Assembly: GCF_014842025.1 (NCBI RefSeq)
Contig: NZ_JACYUY010000004.1
Coordinates: 241,368-305,367 of the forward strand
Direction: 5' to 3'
From: Massilia sp. CFBP 13721
GTDB taxonomy: Bacteria; Pseudomonadota; Gammaproteobacteria; Burkholderiales; Burkholderiaceae_D
Length of the DNA: 64,000 bases
Shown here: one piece after another, positions 34,638 to 43,692 of the stretch
Layout: each line of letters starts with the position of its first letter
Numbering within the stretch: the stretch's first letter is position 1
Program-made: the position numbers and the translations under genes
The notes under the pieces: model-generated
What the model saw: only the letters and a program-made list of their open reading frames with translations
The model's database searches: none
What the model was told of the DNA's origin: nothing

Positions 34638-36445
34638 TACTTGCGCTCCAGGGTGCGCGGATCGAGCCCCTCGATGCGGCGCGTGGTGTCGAGCAGGTCC
34701 TGGCTCCAGTTGCTGGCGCTGTCGACGATGGTCGGCTTGATCAGCACCACCAGCTCGCGCTTTTGCGCCACCTTGTTCTTGTTGCGGAACAGCGCGCCCA
34801 GCACCGGCACGCGGCCGGCGCCCGGCAGCCCGCTGGTGTCGTCGGTCGCCGCCTGGCGCATCAGGCCGCCCACGGCCACCACCTGCCCGTCCTGGCCGCG
34901 GACAATACTGTCCAGTTCCGAGGTCGAGGATGCGGCCAGCGGCAGCGTCAGCGAACCGGCCGAACCGAGGTCGATGCCCTTGGTGATGGTGGTCACCTGG
35001 CTCACCGACGGGTGCACGTGCAGCAGGATGTTGCCCTTTTCGTCGATCTGCGGCGTCACGTCGAGCACCACGCCCGAGAAGAACGGCTGCAGGGTCACGC
35101 TCGGCGTTACCGTGTTACCGGTGGTGCTGGTGTTGGTGGTGGTGGTCACGCCGGTGACGAAGAATTCGTCGGTGCCGATCTTCAGCACCGCCTTCTGGTT
35201 GTTGACCGCCGCCACGCGCGGGCTGGAGAGCACGTGCACCGTACCCTGCTGCTCGAGCAGCGAGATCAGCGCCGCGAAGCTGTTGGTCTGGAAGGCGAAG
35301 CCGAACAGCGAGCCGGCGGCATTGGCCGCATTCGACAGCGAGAACCCGGTGCTCGCGGCCAGGCCCTGGCCATTGGCGATGATGGGCGGCTGGCCGCCGT
35401 TGAACGGCAGCGGCGCCAGGCCGGCGCCCGGCGCGATGATGCCGGTGGCGGCGCGGTTGCTGCGCGAATTGCCGATCGAGGAGAAGCTGGCCCAGTTGAC
35501 GCCGCTCTGGAACTGTTCGTTGAGTTCGACTTCGAGGATCTTCGCTTCCAGGATCACCTGGCGGTCGACCGACAATTGGGTCGCTTTCAGGTACATGTCG
35601 ACGTTGCGCAGTTCTTCCGGCATGGCGCGGATCACTAGCACGCCCGACTGCGGGCTGACGACGACGCTGCGCCCGCCCTCGCGCGAACCGACGATGGCTT
35701 CGATGGACGATTTCAGGTCGCCCCAGAAGTCGCTGTCGGAGAGCATGTTGACATCGGTGCTGGCGACCTGGGTCGCGTTGCCGCCGAAGCCGTTCTGGTT
35801 GTTGCCGTTCTGATTCTGGTTGCCCTGCTGGCCCTGTTGCCCCTGCTGGCCCTGGTTACCGTTGCCATTATTATTGGCCACGTTCGACACCGAGGTCGAG
35901 GTCACGCGCAGGTTCGACGAGCCGCGCCGGCTGCCGACCAGGTAGTTCACGTGGAACATCCGGGTCTGCATCGTCAGCGGGCGGATCGTGATGCGGGTGC
36001 CGTCGATCTTGTAGTCGTAGCCGTACATCTCGCGCACGGCTTCCAGCGTTTCGGCCAGCGTCACGTCCTTCAGGTTGGCGCTGATGTTGCCGGCCACCTC
36101 GGGGTGAACGAGCATGTTGTAGCGGGTGCCGGCCACGATCGAACGGAAGAACTGCTGGGCCGGCACGTTGTTGAAGGCGACGTTAAAGCGCTCCTCCAGC
36201 GCCGGACGCGCCTTGGGCAGCTCGCGCGCCAGGGCGGCGGCCGGCGGCAGCAAGGCGTTGGCGACGGCATCCTCGCCGGCGGCTGCCCGCGCACCGGGCG
36301 CGGAGGCGCTGGCGGCGCTGGCGATGTCGCGCTTGATCGCGTCGTAGGTCTGGTGCGGCGGCGTGGCCGCGCAGCCGGCCAGCAGCGTGCCGGCGACGGC
36401 GAGCGCCAGGAGGGAGGTATGTCGCATGGGTGTCCTGTCCTTCAT
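34637..36445 (-). CDS. mshL: MSHA secretin MshL
   Basis: The 602-residue protein forms the outer-membrane secretin pore for the pilus. It has a lipoprotein signal ending LLAGC (Cys25) and secretin N-domains (about 90-160 and 255-300). A Gln/Asn/Gly-rich low-complexity loop (GNQGQQGQQGQQGNQNQNG, about 197-215) lies inside the N1-type region. The secretin core ends with VPVLGALFRNKNKVAQKRELVVLIKPTIV. ATG 36445 overlaps the mshK stop (ATGA); ATG 36427, with GGAC upstream, would give a shorter, equally good lipoprotein signal, so the exact start is uncertain. Confidence 0.94.
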   Translation of the reverse strand: MKDRTPMRHTSLLALAVAGTLLAGCAATPPHQTYDAIKRDIASAASASAPGARAAAGEDAVANALLPPAAALARELPKARPALEERFNVAFNNVPAQQFFRSIVAGTRYNMLVHPEVAGNISANLKDVTLAETLEAVREMYGYDYKIDGTRITIRPLTMQTRMFHVNYLVGSRRGSSNLRVTSTSVSNVANNNGNGNQGQQGQQGQQGNQNQNGNNQNGFGGNATQVASTDVNMLSDSDFWGDLKSSIEAIVGSREGGRSVVVSPQSGVLVIRAMPEELRNVDMYLKATQLSVDRQVILEAKILEVELNEQFQSGVNWASFSSIGNSRSNRAATGIIAPGAGLAPLPFNGGQPPIIANGQGLAASTGFSLSNAANAAGSLFGFAFQTNSFAALISLLEQQGTVHVLSSPRVAAVNNQKAVLKIGTDEFFVTGVTTTTNTSTTGNTVTPSVTLQPFFSGVVLDVTPQIDEKGNILLHVHPSVSQVTTITKGIDLGSAGSLTLPLAASSTSELDSIVRGQDGQVVAVGGLMRQAATDDTSGLPGAGRVPVLGALFRNKNKVAQKRELVVLIKPTIVDSASNWSQDLLDTTRRIEGLDPRTLERK

Positions 36446-36819
36446 TGATCTCGTATCCGCTCGATGGCGCCGGCATGGGGTGCTGCGGCCGCGTGTAGTT
36501 TCAGGACCTGGCGGGCGTTCCCGCGCCGCAGTTCCACTTTGTTCTGTTCGATGCGCACCACGCGCGCGCCCTTGTAGGTGTCGCCCAGACGCAGCGTCTC
36601 GCCATCGATGACGGCGACGTGGCGGCCGCCCGGCTGGCGCCCGATCAGCACCGACTGCAGTTGCGGCGCGCGCGGCGCGGCCGGCGCCGGCGCCGCCCCC
36701 GCACCTGCGCCACCCTGGCCCGCCATCAGCGCGGCCGGCGGGCGGGTCGGGTCCTGCAGCGCCTGGGCCCCGGCGCCGCCCGCGCAGGCAAGCAGCAAGA
36801 CCGTCAACACGCGCTTCAC
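36442..36819 (-). CDS. mshK: MSHA biogenesis protein MshK
   Basis: The 125-residue protein has a signal peptide (MKRVLTVLLLACAGGAGAQA) followed by the MshK hallmark LQDPTRPPAAL. A small domain similar to GspC/PilP-type periplasmic proteins follows (LQSVLIGRQPGGRHVAVIDGETLRLGDTYKGARVVRIEQNKVEL). I choose the GTG at 36819: it overlaps the mshJ stop as GTGA and gives a proper signal peptide, whereas the ATG at 36831 would put acidic residues in front. It likely links the inner-membrane platform to the secretin. Confidence 0.87.
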   Translation of the reverse strand: MKRVLTVLLLACAGGAGAQALQDPTRPPAALMAGQGGAGAGAAPAPAAPRAPQLQSVLIGRQPGGRHVAVIDGETLRLGDTYKGARVVRIEQNKVELRRGNARQVLKLHAAAAPHAGAIERIRDQ

Positions 36820-37511
36820 AACTTCATCCATTTCGCATCCAGGCTCAGGGTGTACAGGGTCAGCGTCAGGCGCGAGCTGGGCCAGGTTTCGGCCTCGAGC
36901 TGGGCGCGGCCCCAGAACAGCTGGGTCGGCATCGATTCGAGCGCGGCCATGTAGCCGATCATGTCGAGGTAATTGCCGCGCACGGTCACTTCGACCCCGT
37001 GACGATAGAGCAAGGGCGTGGCGGCTGGGGTGGGGCCGCTTGCGGCCGCCGGCTGGGGCGCCGCGCTTGCAGCGGTACCCGCCCCCATCAGCGGCTCGGT
37101 CGCCAGCGTGCGCATCGACACCATCTGCAGGCGGCCATTGGCGCGCAGGATCGAGTCGACCAGCGGCGCCATGCGCTCGGGCGGCACCAGGCCGTTCTGC
37201 ATGGCGCGCAGGCTGGCGGCCATGCTGTCGATCTCGCCGCGCTCGGCAAGCGTGCGCGCGCGTGTCGGCGCATCGGGATCGACCTGGGCGGCCAGCACCT
37301 TGTCGCGGATCTCGTTGTCGATGCCTTCGAGGTTGTTCTGCTGCTGGACGATCTGGGTGCGCAGCAAGTCCTGCTTCGCGTACATCGGCCCCAGGCCGAA
37401 GAAATGCATCAGGAAGACGAAAGCGGCGGCCACCGCGGCGAACAGCATGACGCGCTCGCGCAGGGTCAGCGCGTCGATGCGCAGGGCCAGCCGGGTCAGT
37501 TGTTCCTTCAT
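36816..37511 (-). CDS. mshJ: MSHA biogenesis protein MshJ
   Basis: The 231-residue protein has a short cytoplasmic N-terminus, one membrane helix (about 20-40, VMLFAAVAAAFVFLMHFFGLG), a coiled-coil periplasmic part, and a PilO/GspM-like ferredoxin-type domain at the end (GVEVTVRGNYLDMIGYMAALESMPTQLFWG). MshJ is a component of the inner-membrane alignment complex. It overlaps both neighbours (ATGA with the PilN-like gene, GTGA with mshK). Confidence 0.9.
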   Translation of the reverse strand: MKEQLTRLALRIDALTLRERVMLFAAVAAAFVFLMHFFGLGPMYAKQDLLRTQIVQQQNNLEGIDNEIRDKVLAAQVDPDAPTRARTLAERGEIDSMAASLRAMQNGLVPPERMAPLVDSILRANGRLQMVSMRTLATEPLMGAGTAASAAPQPAAASGPTPAATPLLYRHGVEVTVRGNYLDMIGYMAALESMPTQLFWGRAQLEAETWPSSRLTLTLYTLSLDAKWMKL

Positions 37512-38155
37512 GGCTTGGCTCCTTCCGGCGTCGTCTGCAAGCTGAACTCAACAAAAGGCGCAGCGACCGGTGCGGCCGCCGCGGCGTTCAGCGCGACATT
37601 CGACGCGGCCCCCTGGCTGATCTGCAGGCTGCCGAAGGCCTTGCCGCGCATGACCGGTTCCAGGGTCAGGCGGTTCAGGTAGCCGGGCACGCGCTGCGGG
37701 TCGAGCGCGCGGCCGCGCACGGCGATGTCGAGGCCAGCGCCGGTGATGCTCACGCCGGTGAGCCAGAGGCCGTCGGCGTGCTGGCGCGCCAGCGCGCGGA
37801 AGTATTCGGCATAGCCTTGGGTGTTGCCCAGTTCGCCGCGCGCGAGCACGCCGGAAACGTCGCGCAGCGCGGCCAGCTGGCGCTCGGCTTCGGCCAGTTC
37901 GGCGTCCGCCGCGGCGCTCTTCTGGCGCGGCGCGAATTCAAGCGCCACGCTGGCCAGGCGCGCCTGCTTCTGCGCCAGCTGGGCGGCGCCGGCATCGGCC
38001 TGCGCCTGCAGGCTTTTCAAGCGCATGTCGCCATACAGCTTGATCGCAACGACACCGGCGAACAGCACCAACAGCGCGACGGCCATCGTGCGCGCGGAAA
38101 AAATCTTCTTTTGCTGCAGGAAGACCGGGTTGAACAGGTTGATCTGCTGGCTCAC
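37508..38155 (-). CDS. PilN-like MSHA biogenesis protein (MshI2 type)
   Basis: The 215-residue protein begins MSQQINLFNPVFLQQKKIFS, a PilN-type cytoplasmic peptide. One membrane helix follows (about 24-42), then a coiled-coil and a PilN-like domain (LWLTGVSITGAGLDIAVRGRALDP). It lies between mshI and mshJ with ATGA-type overlaps on both sides and would pair with MshI as PilN does with PilM. The Vibrio locus also has a second MshI-like gene at this point. Confidence 0.87.
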   Translation of the reverse strand: MSQQINLFNPVFLQQKKIFSARTMAVALLVLFAGVVAIKLYGDMRLKSLQAQADAGAAQLAQKQARLASVALEFAPRQKSAAADAELAEAERQLAALRDVSGVLARGELGNTQGYAEYFRALARQHADGLWLTGVSITGAGLDIAVRGRALDPQRVPGYLNRLTLEPVMRGKAFGSLQISQGAASNVALNAAAAAPVAAPFVEFSLQTTPEGAKP

Positions 38156-39093
38156 AGCACCGTCTCCTCGTGGCGCAGGGCGGCGCCGAGCGGCACCATG
38201 AAACGCTGCTGCAACAGGGTGTCGGCCAGGTCCGGCGCGCGTTCGATGTCGAACAGCGCCGCCAGGTCGAGCGTATCGACCGGCATGTAAAGGTTGCTTG
38301 CGAGGTAATCCTCGAGTCCGCGCACGTTCGAGGGCGCCAGCACCAGCTTGGCCACGCTGATGAAGGAATACTGGCGCTCGAAATTGTCGAGCGAGCGCTG
38401 CAGCTCGAGGGTGACGCGGTCGAAGCTGGCGTTGCGGCGTTCGATGTCGTCGTCGAGCAGCTGTTCCAGCGGCAGGTCGATGCGCCGCGTCAGGTACAGT
38501 TCGCCCCGGTAAGACACGGTCAGCAGGCCGCCTTCGCTGCCGAAGGACAGCATCGCCACGCCGCGCCCGACCGGTTCGACCAGGGCCGAGATATTGCGTT
38601 GTGCCATCTCGGGAATGTCGATCACGGCCAGCTCGACCTTGGCCGAGGTAAACAGTTTCTGGCGCGCCTCGATCACGCTGTTGCGCGCGGCAATCGCGAA
38701 CATCGAATGCTGGGCGCGCACGGCCGCGTTCGGGTCGAGCGGCAGGTCGAGCACGTCGATGGTGGCGTCGTCGACGTGGAAGTCGAGCATGTCCTTGAGG
38801 CGCCAGCGCACCGCCGTTTTCAGTTCGTCGGGCGCGACATTCGGCGCGTCGACCGAGAGGATCTGGTACTCGCCGTTCGCCAGCACGGTGATCGAACGGT
38901 AGGCGTGGGCATGCAGTTCACGTCCGGCTTTCTCGAGCAGCGCAGCGTGGTCCTTGCCTGGATAGAAGACCGCCTGGCGCACCTGGGGACGGATGTCGGG
39001 CGCGGTCTGCATGCTGACGGCGGCGAGGCCGTCGCGCTGCAAGGCAATGGCGAGCCACCCTTCTCTTTTCTTTGCTTTTCTAAAAAAACGCAT
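38152..39093 (-). CDS. mshI: MSHA biogenesis protein MshI (PilM-like)
   Basis: The protein (313 residues from ATG 39093) resembles the actin-like PilM/MshI family: GWLAIALQRDGLAAVSMQ, the LKTAVRWRLKDMLDFHVDDATIDVLDLP segment and a second lobe with GRGVAMLSFGSEGGLLTVSYRGELYLTRRIDLP. It sits in the cytoplasm and recruits the PilN-like partner. Start is uncertain: ATGs at 39129, 39102 and 39093 are all in frame, none with a clear ribosome-binding site; 39093 gives MRFFRKAKKREG. It is the first gene of the second msh block. Confidence 0.87.
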   Translation of the reverse strand: MRFFRKAKKREGWLAIALQRDGLAAVSMQTAPDIRPQVRQAVFYPGKDHAALLEKAGRELHAHAYRSITVLANGEYQILSVDAPNVAPDELKTAVRWRLKDMLDFHVDDATIDVLDLPLDPNAAVRAQHSMFAIAARNSVIEARQKLFTSAKVELAVIDIPEMAQRNISALVEPVGRGVAMLSFGSEGGLLTVSYRGELYLTRRIDLPLEQLLDDDIERRNASFDRVTLELQRSLDNFERQYSFISVAKLVLAPSNVRGLEDYLASNLYMPVDTLDLAALFDIERAPDLADTLLQQRFMVPLGAALRHEETVL

Positions 39094-39146
39094 GCGGACC
39101 ATTGTCGAGGTGGAGCGAGGCCTGATCATCCGGCCATAGAGGCTTG

Positions 39147-39185
39147 ATTATATTCAAGAACGTATGAAACACCGAAATATTTCGG
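39147..39185 (-). promoter_or_regulatory. Promoter-like -10 with overlapping palindrome upstream of mshI
   Basis: On the minus strand, TATAAT (39152-39147) lies about 55 nt before the mshI ATG. A perfect 14-bp palindrome CCGAAATATTTCGG (39172-39185) covers the expected -35 region. This fits a promoter under control of a dimeric repressor or activator, in the short gap between mshQ and mshI. Alternatively the palindrome may be part of a weak terminator for mshQ. Confidence 0.45.
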
Positions 39186-39230
39186 CGGCCGGCGGGCCGG
39201 CTGCAACAGGCATTGCCCTGTGCGCCGGCA

Positions 39231-42200
39231 TCAAAAATACATCTCGCGCACGTAGATCACCGGGCTGCGGTGGCTGCCGAAGCTGACCCGTCCGGTGGTG
39301 CTGGGCAGCCAGGACACGCTGTTGTAGCGCAGGCTGAAGGCGCCCCGGCGCGCGCCGCCGCCGCTCTTCTTGCCGGGCGCGCGCAGCCACAGCGGGCCGC
39401 GTCCGCCATTCAGCGCGACCGGCCTGGCCGGCGCCGGCAAGCCGAGCAAGCCACCGATGCAGCCGCCGGCGTCGACGAAATCGAAGCTGCAATCGCGGAA
39501 CACCAGGTCGGCGGCGGCGACGGTGCGGCTTCCGGCCTGCGCCGTGTTGAGCAGCCAGCCGGCGCTGCCGGCCCAGTACTCGGCGCGCAGCGCCAGCGCG
39601 GTCGGCAGCAGGTCGCTGCCCAATGCGTTCGGGAGTTTCATGCGCCCGTTGAGCACCAGGATGTCGCCTTCGTCCGAGACCACCTTCTCGCGCAGCGAGG
39701 TGATGTCGATCGCCCCCGCCAGTGTCGTGTCGGGGGAAACGGCGCGCACGAAGATGCGCGTCGGCGCGTCGAGGTTGGTGGCGCGCGGCGTGGCGTCGTC
39801 GTAGCCCACCGCCAGCGCGTAGCTGGTCGTGGCGGCGATCTCGCCGCTGGCGCTCGTAATGGTGGTGCTGGCGCTGGCGCCGGGCGCCGTCAGCCGGGTC
39901 GGCAGCACCGTGCCGCCCAGCGTGCCGGCGGCGGACAAGGTAATGGTCTTGAACCAGTCGCCGCTGAAGTTGTTCACCGGTTCATTGGCGGCATTGTAGG
40001 CTTTCACCGTCGCGCCGAACGGCTGGCGCGAATGGACCGCGCCTTTTTCGTTCTGCTGGCAGGCATACATCGCGGGAAGGTTGGCCGGACAGTCGAAGGG
40101 ACCGGTCGCCTCGGTGCGGAAATAGGCCGGATAAAAGCGGCCCACCGTGACCGTGCTTTTCAGGACCTTGATGCCGAAGTAGAGGTCGGGCGAACTCGCA
40201 TCGTCGGCGAGTGCTTCGCGCTGTTCTTTCGACAGTTCCGGGTTTTCCAGACCGGCCACGAAATTGACGGCGCCCACCTCGCTCCAGGCGGCGCGCAGGG
40301 CGGCCGTACCCTTGCCCGGCGCCGTGCGATCGATGACGTCGAGCCGGCCCTGGTCGACCAGCTCGACCGCCTTGGCGCGGCGCAGCGCCACCACCAGCGT
40401 CGGACTGGTTTCATTGCCGAAGTTGGGCGCGAAGCTCTTGTCGTCGGCAAGCAGAGCGCCCATCTCGACCGCCAGGACGGTACCGGCCGGCGCGAAGCCG
40501 GCGCTCGCCGGCGTCTTGTTGCCGGGGTTGCCCACGCTGCCGTTGGCGATACGGCGGAAACCGATGCGGTAGGGCGCACTGATGAAGACCTCGGTATTCT
40601 CGATCGCGTTGCTTTCCTTGAGGTTGAGCCGGATCTTGCCGACGTCCTTGTAGACCAGGGGCTGGGCGATCGAGACGGTATTCGCGGGGAATTTCACGTT
40701 GACCGGGCCTGACCATTGGGCGACCTGCCCTTCGGGCGCGCAGACGGGGATGGTGGCACCCGCATAGGTAGCGCCCACGGTGCCCGCCGCCGGATTGACG
40801 CACTCGAGCATGAACTGCATCGAGGCCGTCGTTTCGCTCTTGGCATTCGGTACGGTCGGCACGCCCTTGCTGTTGGTCGCGGTCAGCCAGATCGTCGTGT
40901 CCTTGCCGCCGACGGTGGCGGCGGAATAGCGCTTGCATTGGCCGGAGGCGCCGACGGCGACGTCGGCCTTGCAGAGGCTATCGGTGAAGATGTACGACGG
41001 GGTGGCCGTCACCGGCGGCGTCGTGGTGCCGTCGACGCTAGTCGCGGTGCCGGTGTCCGAGGCCGAATTGTTGCCCTGGACGTCGTCGCTCGTCACACCC
41101 TGGACCTTGACCGTGTTGGTCTTCACGCCGGTAGTCGTCACGCGGGCGCGCACGGTCAGCACCGGCGCGCTGGCGCCCACGGCCAGGCCGCCACGATAGG
41201 TGCAGGTGCCGGCCGTGGTGCTGGCGGTGCAGGTCCAGCCGGTAGTCACGCCCGACACGTAGTACATCCCCGCCGGCAGCGTATTGGTCACCGTGATGGT
41301 GCCGGCTTCGGTATAGGGACCGTTGTTGGTGACGGTGACGGTATATTCGACGTCGGTGCCGATCTTGAGCGCGCCGGCGCGCGAAATCGCGATCGCCAGG
41401 TCCGACACCGGCATGGTCGGAATCGCCATCACCTGGGCATTCACGATCACCAGGTCGGAGCCGGAACGCAGCGTCGTGCTCACCTCGGCGTCGTACAGGC
41501 TCCAGAGGGTGACGAAGGTATCGAAGGCATCGAAATCGACGCCATACGAGGCGGTGTCGCCATTGATGTTGCTTTGCGAATTGAACAGGTTGTTCGCCGG
41601 ATTGAGTCCGTCGGTCAGGTTCTCGCCATCGAAATCGAGGGTTTCGTCCTGGGACAGGGTCGGGTCGCCCTCCCAGGCGATATAGCCGACGCGCGCTTTT
41701 TCCTTGGTCGATACGCCGGTGCGGTTCCAGCGGAAATTGTTGGCGCTGAGCTGGAGGCTGTCTTTCTGCAGGTGGCGGAAGCCTTCGTAGACATTCAGCA
41801 CGCGTTCGGGCAGGGTCGGATCCGAATACACGACGAGCAGCGAAAAACCGCCGAGCACGGCCTGCGAGGCGCACCACGGATTGCCCGTGGCCACGGTCAG
41901 TCCGGCGAAGGTATAGGTACCGCTGCCCTTGAGCTTGACGACGCTGGTGACGTCGGCGACGCCGCCGAAGTAATCGAAGCCGTTGCCGATGGTGTTCGAC
42001 GTGTATTGTTTGGCCGCGGTGACGTCCTTGCCTTCGAAGGTGACGGTATTGTCGGGGGTGCCGGAACCGGCCCAGTACAGGCGTGCCGAGACGACGGTGA
42101 CGCCGGTCGGCAGGGTCAGGCGCGCGCTGCGGCTGGTGGTCGCCGCATCGACCGAACAGGCGTTGACGCTGTTGGTCTTGTTGCGCAGCGTGACCTGGGT

Positions 42201-42332
42201 GCCGGTGAAGCTGAGGCGCCCATCGAAGGCTTTCCACAGTGCGACCGCCGTATCGGCGCGCGCGGCGCCGCCCAGCGCCAGCAGCAGGCAGGCCAGCAGC
42301 AGTTGGACCAGACGGCGCACAGGGCGGCTCAT
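39231..42332 (-). CDS. mshQ: MshQ-like large surface/tip protein with DUF11 and DUF6701 regions
   Basis: The 1033-residue secreted protein has a signal peptide (about 1-26, LLLACLLLALGGAARA). Residues 27-300 are a beta-rich region (ARLYWAGSGTPDNTVTFEGKDV, LGGFSLLVVYSDPTLPERVLNVYEGF) resembling DUF3344. A DUF11-type repeat occupies about 310-410 (YTVTVTNNGPYTEAGTITVTNTLPAGM), and the long C-terminal part (about 445-1033) resembles DUF6701, the MshQ C-terminal domain. MshQ is the largest product of msh loci and may be an adhesive tip or anchoring protein. The ATG overlaps the mshP stop (ATGA). Confidence 0.88.
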   Translation of the reverse strand: MSRPVRRLVQLLLACLLLALGGAARADTAVALWKAFDGRLSFTGTQVTLRNKTNSVNACSVDAATTSRSARLTLPTGVTVVSARLYWAGSGTPDNTVTFEGKDVTAAKQYTSNTIGNGFDYFGGVADVTSVVKLKGSGTYTFAGLTVATGNPWCASQAVLGGFSLLVVYSDPTLPERVLNVYEGFRHLQKDSLQLSANNFRWNRTGVSTKEKARVGYIAWEGDPTLSQDETLDFDGENLTDGLNPANNLFNSQSNINGDTASYGVDFDAFDTFVTLWSLYDAEVSTTLRSGSDLVIVNAQVMAIPTMPVSDLAIAISRAGALKIGTDVEYTVTVTNNGPYTEAGTITVTNTLPAGMYYVSGVTTGWTCTASTTAGTCTYRGGLAVGASAPVLTVRARVTTTGVKTNTVKVQGVTSDDVQGNNSASDTGTATSVDGTTTPPVTATPSYIFTDSLCKADVAVGASGQCKRYSAATVGGKDTTIWLTATNSKGVPTVPNAKSETTASMQFMLECVNPAAGTVGATYAGATIPVCAPEGQVAQWSGPVNVKFPANTVSIAQPLVYKDVGKIRLNLKESNAIENTEVFISAPYRIGFRRIANGSVGNPGNKTPASAGFAPAGTVLAVEMGALLADDKSFAPNFGNETSPTLVVALRRAKAVELVDQGRLDVIDRTAPGKGTAALRAAWSEVGAVNFVAGLENPELSKEQREALADDASSPDLYFGIKVLKSTVTVGRFYPAYFRTEATGPFDCPANLPAMYACQQNEKGAVHSRQPFGATVKAYNAANEPVNNFSGDWFKTITLSAAGTLGGTVLPTRLTAPGASASTTITSASGEIAATTSYALAVGYDDATPRATNLDAPTRIFVRAVSPDTTLAGAIDITSLREKVVSDEGDILVLNGRMKLPNALGSDLLPTALALRAEYWAGSAGWLLNTAQAGSRTVAAADLVFRDCSFDFVDAGGCIGGLLGLPAPARPVALNGGRGPLWLRAPGKKSGGGARRGAFSLRYNSVSWLPSTTGRVSFGSHRSPVIYVREMYF

Positions 42333-42796
42333 ATCTGCACCTCGATCACGCGCCGCACATAGTCGGGATTGTTCCAGCTGTCCGGGCAGGCGCCGTCCCT
42401 GGCGGGGGCGCAGGCGGTGGCGCTGATCACCCAACGGTCGAGCGAGGGCGCGCCCTCTTCCACGTCCAGGCCGGCGATCCGGCGGCAGCTGACGCTGACG
42501 GTGAACTGGCCGAGCACGTCGCCGCCCAGCGCCACGGCGGTGCTGCTGCCGTCGGCGCAGCCACTGTTGCCCGGCCGCAGGCGCTGGAACAAGCCCCACT
42601 CGATGCCGGCGCGCGCCGCCTGGTGCGCGCGCACGCCCTGCTCGTCGAGCAGAATGGCCTGGCTCTGGCTCGTGAAAATGGTCACCAGGGCGACGCCCAG
42701 GCCGGCCAGCACCACCAGCAGGAAGATGGCGGTGACGATGCCGACGCCGCGGCTGCGGCGACGTTTACATGCGATGGCAGGATCGATGCGTTTCAT
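42329..42796 (-). CDS. mshP: MSHA biogenesis protein MshP
   Basis: The 155-residue protein has a basic N-terminus and a pilin-like hydrophobic helix (RGVGIVTAIFLLVVLAGLGVALVTIFTSQSQ), with the MshP/PilX-type segment QGVRAHQAARAGIEWGLFQ. C-terminal cysteines (CADG, CRR, CAPARDGACP) may form disulphides. MshP is a minor pilin-like protein at the end of the pilin block. Its ATG is coupled to the mshO stop. Confidence 0.88.
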   Translation of the reverse strand: MKRIDPAIACKRRRSRGVGIVTAIFLLVVLAGLGVALVTIFTSQSQAILLDEQGVRAHQAARAGIEWGLFQRLRPGNSGCADGSSTAVALGGDVLGQFTVSVSCRRIAGLDVEEGAPSLDRWVISATACAPARDGACPDSWNNPDYVRRVIEVQI

Positions 42797-43692
42797 GGCG
42801 TATTGTCGACGTGGACCTGGTGGACGAGGCGCACCCGGCCATCGGTGGCGCCGGCCGCGCCGGGCAGCTGCAGCTCGAGCGCCAGCAGCACCAGCGCACT
42901 GCGGCGCAGCTCGACGTCCTCGCCGATCCCGTAGTTGAACAGGCTGCCGCAGCTGGCCAGGCGGCGCGCCAGCACGGCCGCGCTCGGGGTGCCGCTCATG
43001 GGATCGCCGATGTTGGCGCGGATTTCATAGCCGGCGTAGCGCGTCAGCACCAGCCTGCCGCCCTTGGCCTCGCAGCGGAAGGTGACGGGCGTGCCGACCA
43101 CGTGGAAGCGGCTTCCCGGCGAGGGCATCGCATCGTTGCGCGCGAACGGGTTGTCGACCAGCTTGAGTTCGGCGGCGCCGGCGGCGGCGGCTTCCAGCAC
43201 GCGCGCGATGTTGCGGTCTGGCGTGTTGAAGCCGTAGGCGTCGGCCGGCGCCATGCCGGGGCCGAGGTTGTAGACCACGACGTAGTCGCCGGCCGCGACC
43301 GGCGCCTGCAAGCCGCCGACGATGGTGAAGTCGCGTTTTTTCGCGTCGACGAAGTCGAGCGGCTTGCCGCTTGTTGCGCCATCTTCGGTCGCCAGGTAGC
43401 GCCCGCCGGTCTTGGTGAGCAGGAATTCGATGGCGCTGCCGTCGCCGTTCACGCGCACGCTGTTCGGCAGCGCCAGGCGGATCTCGCGCGCCATGCGGCG
43501 CAGCGCCAGGTCGGCTTCGTCGCTCGCCTCGGCGCGCGCCACGCTGTCGGCATAACCCTGGACCGGCGCCTTGATGAAGACGGCGACGATGGCGCCGATG
43601 ATGCCGAGGATGGCGATCGCGACGATTGCCTCGACCAGGGTGAAGCCGCGCCGGGCGCCGCGACGCTGAGGGCCGTGAAGATACCCGCTCAT
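42793..43692 (-). CDS. mshO: MSHA minor pilin MshO
   Basis: The 299-residue protein has a class III prepilin signal, RRG-FTLVEAIVAIAILG, with cleavage expected before Phe. A PilW/MshO-type domain follows (VARAEASDEADLALRRMAREIRLALPNSVRV). It is a minor pilin involved in pilus initiation or tip formation. The start ATG overlaps the mshD stop (ATGA). A longer open frame upstream lies inside mshD and is rejected. Confidence 0.9.
   Translation of the reverse strand: MSGYLHGPQRRGARRGFTLVEAIVAIAILGIIGAIVAVFIKAPVQGYADSVARAEASDEADLALRRMAREIRLALPNSVRVNGDGSAIEFLLTKTGGRYLATEDGATSGKPLDFVDAKKRDFTIVGGLQAPVAAGDYVVVYNLGPGMAPADAYGFNTPDRNIARVLEAAAAGAAELKLVDNPFARNDAMPSPGSRFHVVGTPVTFRCEAKGGRLVLTRYAGYEIRANIGDPMSGTPSAAVLARRLASCGSLFNYGIGEDVELRRSALVLLALELQLPGAAGATDGRVRLVHQVHVDNTP

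Noticed and set aside
40716..42362. 548-aa open frame antisense to mshQ
   Set aside because: Shadow of a long high-GC gene; low-complexity Arg/Gly/Ala product, no ribosome-binding site.
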